Below are positions 9,901 through 14,725 of a stretch of DNA of 14,725 nt, in pieces. The position numbers and the translations under genes are program-made. The stretch is taken from the NCBI GenBank assembly GCA_004151065.3, contig NWUY0300023492.1:8288-23012 (forward strand), read 5' to 3'. The notes under the pieces were generated by a model. The model saw only the letters and a list, made by a program, of their open reading frames with translations, was not told where the DNA came from and ran no database searches. How positions within the stretch are numbered: position 1 is the stretch's first letter; each line of letters opens with the position of its first letter. The stretch comes from Larix sibirica. Taxonomy: Eukaryota > Streptophyta > Pinopsida > Pinales > Pinaceae.

Positions 9901-11056
9901 CTCATTTTCTAGTTCCCAGATAACATTATAATTTTTTATGTATGAAGCAAAAGAGTGGAAAATTTTTGTATTTTTGTCCCCCAAACCGATCCATAGGGCT
10001 TGACATTTCAGTCTCCACTCCATTTCTTCCTTTTGTAATATTTATTCTTTCCTTTTCTCCAAAACCTGCAATAGAGAGAAGTCATATGCACCAATATTCT
10101 AATCAAAATTGATAACATGAATCTCATGTATTTTTCTCTCTAAATCTTGATGTTCCTTCCGTTCCATTTCCTTCTGTCTCTTAATCCATTGTGCAACTAT
10201 AAATTTTAATTTTTTTAGCTTGTACATAAACAAGTCCATAGGATTTAAATCTTCATCACAAAGGAAAGTTGACCAGAAATGCCGAATATGAGAACAAAAA
10301 TCGCCATTTAATAACCAAGAGCTATCAAATTTGAACTAGTACTTTATAACATCTTTTACATCCTCGAAGTGAAAGAAAACCGGCCAGTGATCTGAAAATT
10401 TCTCATCTTCCACCCAGGTCCTATAACGCTGAAGAGTCTGTAGGAAATATCTTTTCACTAGAAACTTGTCTAGTCTTTTATGTATACCTTTAGCACCCTT
10501 CCTCGCATTCTTCCAAGTGGGTGCAATAACCGTTGGTTGAACATCCACAAGATCAAATGAATGTAAGAGATCAGACAAATATCCAGCAGCCAAAATATCC
10601 GATCTTGCAGCTGAACCCCAAATCTCTGTGACATATGTGATATAGTTGAGATCACATGCGATAATAAGATTATCATTATTAAGTAAACCAGAAAGTTTTA
10701 GAGAGTCCAAAAAATTCCCGCTTTCCTTATAGGGCCGTAACAGTTTAAGATGGTCAGATTTTAAGTCTACCACTCCTGCCCTCAATAAGGATTCCCCACC
10801 TAGTCTTGTAAGAACGGAAGCTATAAACATGTGGATTCCAACCCACTAGTAAGCCTCCCAAATTCCCATCAGAGCTTGTTGTTGAAAACTCGCATCCAAA
10901 CAAGCAAAGTGCCAATTTTTGCATAGCACATGCATCCTCACACATCATTTCTTGAAGGAGAATGATTCCAAGGTTAATAGAAAGAAATAATTTGGCCAAA
11001 GCCCTAACCCGAGTGGCCTTTCCCAAACCACTAACATTTAAAGAGATTAAATACAT
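6926..11056 (-). pseudogene. LINE ORF2: endonuclease, reverse transcriptase, RNase H; multiply broken
   Basis: ORF2 nicks the target DNA and copies the element RNA at the nick. It starts at ATG 11056-11054 (MYLISLNVSGLG, where the family has SWNVRGLG). The APE-type endonuclease keeps QE (LLQEMM), GNLGGLLVGW, DLN (10650s), PTW, KRLDKFLV and SDHWPV at 10396-10379. The reverse transcriptase has KNPGPDG, a LIPK/RPIAL block, DLEKAYDIVDW (from 9297), LRQGFPLSP (usually RQGDPLSP) and the catalytic box FVDD at 8985-8974 (usually FADD/YADD). Then come a zf-RVT region (about 7860-7660; CLLC, LFVDCDF, VW) and an RNase H domain (about 7380-7040; GDSRV, WADTLSKEAL). The first RNase H Asp is Tyr (7369-7367) and the AELLAL Glu is Lys. 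Frame changes occur near 10765 and 8320. In-frame stops start at 10338, 10101, 10044, 9663, 9438, 8613, 8544, 8385, 8263, 7783, 7663 and 7336. Final stop is TGA at 6928-6926. Each stop interrupts otherwise continuous homology. Confidence 0.9.
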
Positions 11057-11058
11057 TA
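11054..11058 (-). promoter_or_regulatory. ORF1/ORF2 stop-start overlap TAATG
   Basis: The ORF1 stop TAA (11058-11056) shares its last A with the ORF2 start ATG (11056-11054). The frames were checked by position: ORF1 codons begin at positions divisible by three, and ORF2 is shifted by one. The ATG is followed directly by the endonuclease N-terminus. In the Bombyx LINE SART1 the same UAAUG is known to let ribosomes terminate and restart to make ORF2 protein. A similar mechanism here is inference. Confidence 0.75.
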
Positions 11059-12674
11059 ATCACCCCCCATCAAGGGTCGCTTTGCTCTAAGAGCCCCAAA
11101 TTGAATTACAATGGGAGAAATAGCCAAATCCTTCTCACAATCTACAATTCTCTCAGAAACAGGTTTATAAGTAGCTGTAGACTCGGGAAGATCTTTACTT
11201 TTGTTTTTGTTTTTGCGGATTGTGACATTTTGGAACCGAATTTTTCGTAACGGTTCAATGTCAGGGTTTGTCGAAGGATTCTTAGAATACACCTTTAAAG
11301 GCATGATATACTCACCAGTTAAATGAGGCCCATAACCACAATCGTCCAATAACTTACGTTCAGCCAAGGTGTAAACCCCCACCTCCACATCCGATGAAGA
11401 AAGCCTATTCTCAATTATGGGATCTCCACTTTCCTCAATTGTTTGACAATTTACCTCAGACTGAGCTTCAATTCCTGTCAAAATAGGAGCAGCTGGGCAT
11501 TCCCCTAAAACAAGGCCTGATTTGACCCCTTCAGGGTTATCAAAAGTGGGACCAGAAACCCCGAAAATTGGTCCATTCCCTGGCAAAGTAGTGCCCCCCA
11601 TATTTAGAACCACCTCGCCCAAAGAAATACGTTTATCCAAGGTTTTTTCGGCATCAATGTAAAAATCCAATTCAACCCTTGATACATATTTATAAGGCGT
11701 AATAGTAGAAGGAGATAACTTACCCGAAGATTCAATGAGCAGCGACTTCAGTCCATAATCTAGAGGGGAGCCACTGTGTCCTGAAACAGAATCACAGTTT
11801 CCACGAGTGTCCCTTCACATCATAGGGAAATTAGCCAATGTATGTCCAGTCAATATGCACTGAAAACACCTGAAAGGGATTTTAAAATAGTCCAACTTTT
11901 TTCTAATAGTATGAGCACCCCACTTTATTTCTACTTCCGCTGGTAATCCCTTAGTCATTTCAAACTCCACTAAAACCCTAGCAACTTGCCTATCCACTCC
12001 AAATAGTGCTTTCTTGTCAACCCTTATGAATCTACCCACCGCATTAGCCAATCCAATAATTATGTTTTCAGTCCACAATTCAATCGGCAGACCCAGAATA
12101 AGCATCCACAAATGCCGCCGCGATTGCTTCTCCCTCACTGGATCGAATGAAGAATGCCATCGTTTCAATACAATAGACCCTTCCTTGAAAAGCCAAGTGC
12201 CTTCCAGGATTTGCTTAATATGCACCGAATCCGGAAAGATGAAGAGGAGCCAACGATTTACCAGGAATTTTACCCTAGGAATGAATCCCACGATAGGTGC
12301 CCACTGCATATTAACCCAATCCAAAATTTCATTCTTGTTCCCTGCTGCATACTCCACTCTGCCAACCAATGCCCTATTAGCCAACATCTCCACCCTATCC
12401 AAATTTGTTTCAGCACTGATAACATAGGAGTCTTAACCCTCTCTTTCTTTCACATTTTTTGTTTTCTCTGTAGTCTCGCCTTCACTCCACTACATTTTCT
12501 CCCCTTTAACCCATTCTCAAAACACACAGGCTTTCCAGTGTCCTCCCCCAGTATTGTAGGAATAACGACCAGACTAAAACCCTCCCCATCCACAACACCA
12601 TTCTCATCTTGAGTTATCCACCCAAAGTATTGGTCGTCGGTAAGCAAAAAGGTAGAAAAACCAAGATCTGTCAT
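11056..12674 (-). pseudogene. LINE ORF1: DUF4283 gag-like RNA-binding protein, broken
   Basis: ORF1 protein coats the element RNA. The likely start is ATG 12674-12672 (MTDLGFSTFLL). The first 75 residues run in one frame to TGA 12452-12450. After a frameshift near 12420, the DUF4283 domain follows from about 12414 to 11830. It contains ILDWVNMQWAP, PRVKFLVNRWLLF, IVLKRWHSSFDP, LPIELWTE and AVGRFIRVDKKALF. It ends in a CCHC zinc knuckle PFRCFQCILTGHTLANF, whose last Cys is Phe, so zinc binding is probably lost. A TGA at 11817-11815 falls three residues after that point. The same frame then stays open for about 250 codons through a Pro/Gly/Ser-rich tail and a basic patch (IRKNKNKSK) to TAA 11058-11056. 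The domain order and length (about 540 residues) fit plant LINE ORF1. Confidence 0.87.
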
Positions 12675-12835
12675 ATGTATTCCATCCACAGAATAGGACA
12701 AAAATGCAAATATGCCACAAAATTCCCATATTTATAAAAAGTAAAAATAAACCAAAACCCTCCTATTAAAGTTTTGAAAATAGAGAAAGGAGCACAAAAG
12801 CTACACACCCACAAAACAAACAAACCTCGATAAAA

Positions 12836-12843
12836 AAACCCTA
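12836..12843 (-). promoter_or_regulatory. Telo-box in the minus-strand LINE leader
   Basis: AAACCCTA on the plus strand reads TAGGGTTT on the LINE sense strand, about 160 bases upstream of the ORF1 start. Telo-boxes are known promoter or leader elements of highly expressed plant genes, bound by TRB and Pur-alpha proteins. A role in this LINE is inference, since the word is only eight bases long. Confidence 0.35.
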
Positions 12844-12870
12844 AGAAAGGAACAAACTGCAAAAATCCAA

Positions 12871-13199
12871 ATTAAATAAACTAAAAGTCGCAGCAGGATA
12901 AGTTAGTTCTCACTTTTTTTACCCTTCATTGGTACTGGGTTGATCCAAAGGACCCTTGACTCCAAGCCCTGCTTCAAACCTTCAATCATTCAATCGGATT
13001 CTTCAGCCATCCCATTTCCAAGTATCATTGTTCTTATTGCGGGTAAAAACAACATATTATACACACTTAACTTTGAAAATAAAATTTCACATGAATATTT
13101 ATTTATTCATCAATGTGTATGGAGCGTTTGTAAAATTAGGAGTCAAAATGGTGGCGGATCATGTTCTTGCTTGGGGTTCACGTCCTGTATTTTCCTCTG
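12871..13199. other. Spacer between two head-to-head LINEs
   Basis: The stretch contains two overlapping open frames (12940-13236 and 12956-13246, plus strand) with unfamiliar peptides. No gene family, RNA or clear promoter is recognisable. It should hold the target flank of one or both LINE insertions and, if the elements once worked, upstream promoter sequence. Confidence 0.4.
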
Positions 13200-13217
13200 C
13201 TCGGAGTATCTTATTTG

Positions 13218-13251
13218 TAGGGTTTCGGGCTTTTAGTTTTTTTTAGGGTTT
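13218..13251 (+). promoter_or_regulatory. Paired telo-boxes in the plus-strand LINE leader
   Basis: TAGGGTTT occurs at 13218-13225 and 13244-13251, shortly before the ORF1 ATG at 13278. Both have the same sense orientation as the single copy in the other LINE's leader. Function is inferred from plant telo-box promoters only. Confidence 0.35.
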
Positions 13252-13277
13252 GTGGCATCAAAGTGGGGTCTCTGATT

Positions 13278-14725
13278 ATGGCAGGGTCTGCAAATGACAG
13301 TTTATCTGTCATGAATACACGACTTTCAGAACTCTTAACTGAAAATGACTCGGCTTTAGTGGACCCACTATTATGTGGGGTTTCTTTTGAGGGGGGGGGG
13401 ATTTGGGAGAAGATGTTGTCTCTGACAGGGACTCATACCAACCTTGTTCACTCTTGAGGCGGGATGCTGGTGTTTCTCGTAGCTGTGGAGAAAAGGCTCG
13501 GCAAAATCGATCCTTGAAGGCCATTAAGTGCAAGGGCAAGGGCGTTGAGATGTTTTTAGGTTAAGATGTACAGGTAGGGCGGGTATTGAGTGTTATTGTC
13601 TATGCCCTGGTGAGGAAGCTTTGTTATACCACTATCAGTCATTCTGCTTTGGTTACTTGGGTAAACAGCAACTGGAAGCCTCTAATAAATTATGCGCTAC
13701 GAGTCCATATGCTAGTTAACAATTGGGTGGTCTTTCATTTCCTGGATGAGGCACATATTGAGTTGATTTTGGCACATCTTTGGGTTATTGATAGGTAGTC
13801 TCTATGCCTGAAGCGGTGGCATATTGATTTTGATCCGATGTCGGAGACATTACTGGCAAATCATTACTGGGTCTTGTTGAAAGGCTTTACATTGGCTCTT
13901 TGGTCTAGAGATGTCTTTGTGGACTTGCCAAACAGGATTGGAAAGTTTGTTTTTTCGATGATAAGTCCCTTTATCATGAAGACAAACGTTGTGCATGGGT
14001 TCGTATTGAGATGGATGTTTCTTTGGGTTTACCGGAAGACATTTCGATTCGGTGGGGGGAGAAGGCTTTTCGACAGGAGATAGATTATTGGCGCACACCC
14101 TTTAGGTGTTTTTCTTGTGGAAAACTCTGTCATCTCCGGATGGATTGTGGGTCGTTTGCAAGGCATGGGGTTTCTGATGTCGGGGTTGCATTCAAGCAAG
14201 TTGGCTAGGTTATTGTGCCTAACATTCTGGGGGTGAACAGTTCCATGGATACGTTCCAGGTTGAGGAGCAACTACGGTCAAAGATACTTTCGGTGGTCGA
14301 GAACCCTTCACCGTTCACAAGTAAGTTTAAATTTGTCTTTCTGACTTGTTTTAAGTCATTGTCTCAGGCGGAAATTTTTGTGCTGGAGGGTTGGGGGGCT
14401 GAGACACTGGGGACTAGCTCACCTGTAATGTCTGGTATAAACCCTGGGTCGACATGTGACCCTCCTTTGGTGAGAGAAAACCTGGAGGTTCCTGATACTA
14501 GCCACTGAGTCATTTTGGACAATTTATCTCTTGTTACGGATTCACAGATGGTAAGGGACGAACATATTACTCTACAGACTATGGTCACTGGTCCTGCCCC
14601 AGGGACTTATGGGGGGGAAGTTCTTTGTTTGGAGGAGGGATTATTTGCAAACCCTATTCATGTTTACAGTGAAGGCATTGTTTTGACTGACACACAGTTC
14701 CCTACCCTCCCAAATGTGACTATCC
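13278..14725 (+). pseudogene. Second LINE ORF1: DUF4283 and intact CCHC zinc knuckle, broken, partial
   Basis: This is an RNA-binding gag-like protein of a LINE. ATG 13278 (MAGSANDSLSVMNTRL) starts the frame. A ten-G run at 13391-13400 throws it into another frame, in which TAA 13562-13564 falls just before the DUF4283 domain. The domain (about 13586-14090) shows HSALVTWVNSNWKPL, RVHMLVNNWVVFHF, LCLKRWHIDFDP, LALWSRDVFVDL and NRIGKFVF. A TAG at 13796-13798 interrupts it. A second frameshift sits in the T run 13950-13955; the following frame resumes with KSLYHEDKRCAWVRIEMDV. The knuckle, CFSCGKLCHLRMDC, keeps all four CCHC ligands. A TAG at 14206-14208 and a TGA at 14506-14508 follow, then the acidic, Gly/Pro-rich tail stays open to the window edge. 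Confidence 0.82.

Larger units (their letters stand above)
6731..12870 (-). mobile_element. Near full-length non-LTR retrotransposon (plant LINE), defective
   Basis: The element is read on the minus strand. Its parts in order are a 5' leader (about 12870-12675) with a telo-box, ORF1 (12674-11056), ORF2 (11056-6926), a 3' UTR of roughly 190 bases, and a poly-A tail seen as nine T at 6731-6739. The ORF1 DUF4283 domain plus zinc knuckle, and the ORF2 order APE endonuclease, reverse transcriptase, zf-RVT, RNase H, place it in the plant L1-like group that carries an RNase H domain. The internal stops and frameshifts make it inactive and old. The 5' boundary is an estimate from leader-like sequence; no target-site duplication was found. 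Confidence 0.88.
13200..14725 (+). mobile_element. Second LINE, plus strand, 5' part only (runs off window)
   Basis: A leader rich in TAGGGTTT words (13218-13225 and 13244-13251) precedes an ORF1 of DUF4283 plus zinc-knuckle type that continues to the window end. ORF2 is not reached. The ORF1 shares the architecture of the minus-strand LINE but only about a third of its residues by eye, so it is a different family rather than a recent duplicate. The 5' edge is estimated. Confidence 0.72.

Noticed and set aside
12014-12612. Two long plus-strand open frames (137 and 152 codons)
   Set aside because: They lie antisense to the LINE ORF1, whose DUF4283 motifs are clear on the minus strand. The plus-strand peptides show no family features.
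6700-13200. Target-site duplication of the minus-strand LINE
   Set aside because: The bases next to the poly-A side (TTCTAATAACA) have no convincing copy near the estimated 5' end. None was called.
1-14725. CRISPR array, tRNA or rRNA gene, bacterial operon or phage features
   Set aside because: There are no regularly spaced identical repeats, no cloverleaf-like tRNA sequence seen by eye, no rRNA motifs and no Shine-Dalgarno-spaced gene string. All recognised families are plant nuclear or retroelement types.

Overview
This is nuclear DNA from a plant, most likely a seed plant with a large repeat-rich genome. A gymnosperm is possible, but that is only an impression. The evidence is the AT-rich low-density sequence, two LINE retrotransposons of the plant DUF4283 (gag-like ORF1) type, a Ty1/copia gag remnant, a pentatricopeptide-repeat (PPR) gene fragment, and a plant-type condensin CAP-H gene fragment. 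No intact gene was found: every recognisable coding region carries stops or frameshifts. One ambiguous base (N) lies at 6716.

Layout. Positions 1-3957 hold no recognisable gene, only short AT-rich direct repeats (38-135, 837-963, 2949-3002) and a cluster of GTGTC/ACATGT near-palindromes (1781-1848). Positions 3958-4369 are a shattered Ty1/copia gag. Positions 4920-5940 (+) are a broken copy of CAP-H (condensin I kleisin, middle and C-terminal part), whose 3' end lies about 40 bases from a PPR fragment on the opposite strand (5984-6342, -).

Positions 6731 to about 12870 are one long LINE inserted on the minus strand. Its sense order is a 5' leader with a telo-box, ORF1 (DUF4283 domain, zinc knuckle, long tail), ORF2 (APE endonuclease, reverse transcriptase, zf-RVT, RNase H), and a short 3' UTR ending in a 9-A tail. 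ORF1 and ORF2 overlap as TAATG, the stop-start arrangement known from SART1-type LINEs. The element is dead, with about a dozen in-frame stops and at least three frameshifts, but nearly full length.

From about 13200 to the window end, a second LINE of a different family runs on the plus strand. Only its leader and ORF1 are visible, and the rest lies beyond the window. The two LINEs are therefore head to head, their leaders separated by a few hundred bases.

Nothing here forms a functioning pathway. The window is best read as a graveyard of retroelements and gene fragments. The points most worth checking are the TAATG junction, the CAP-H copy and its abutting PPR fragment, and the shared telo-boxes in the two LINE leaders.
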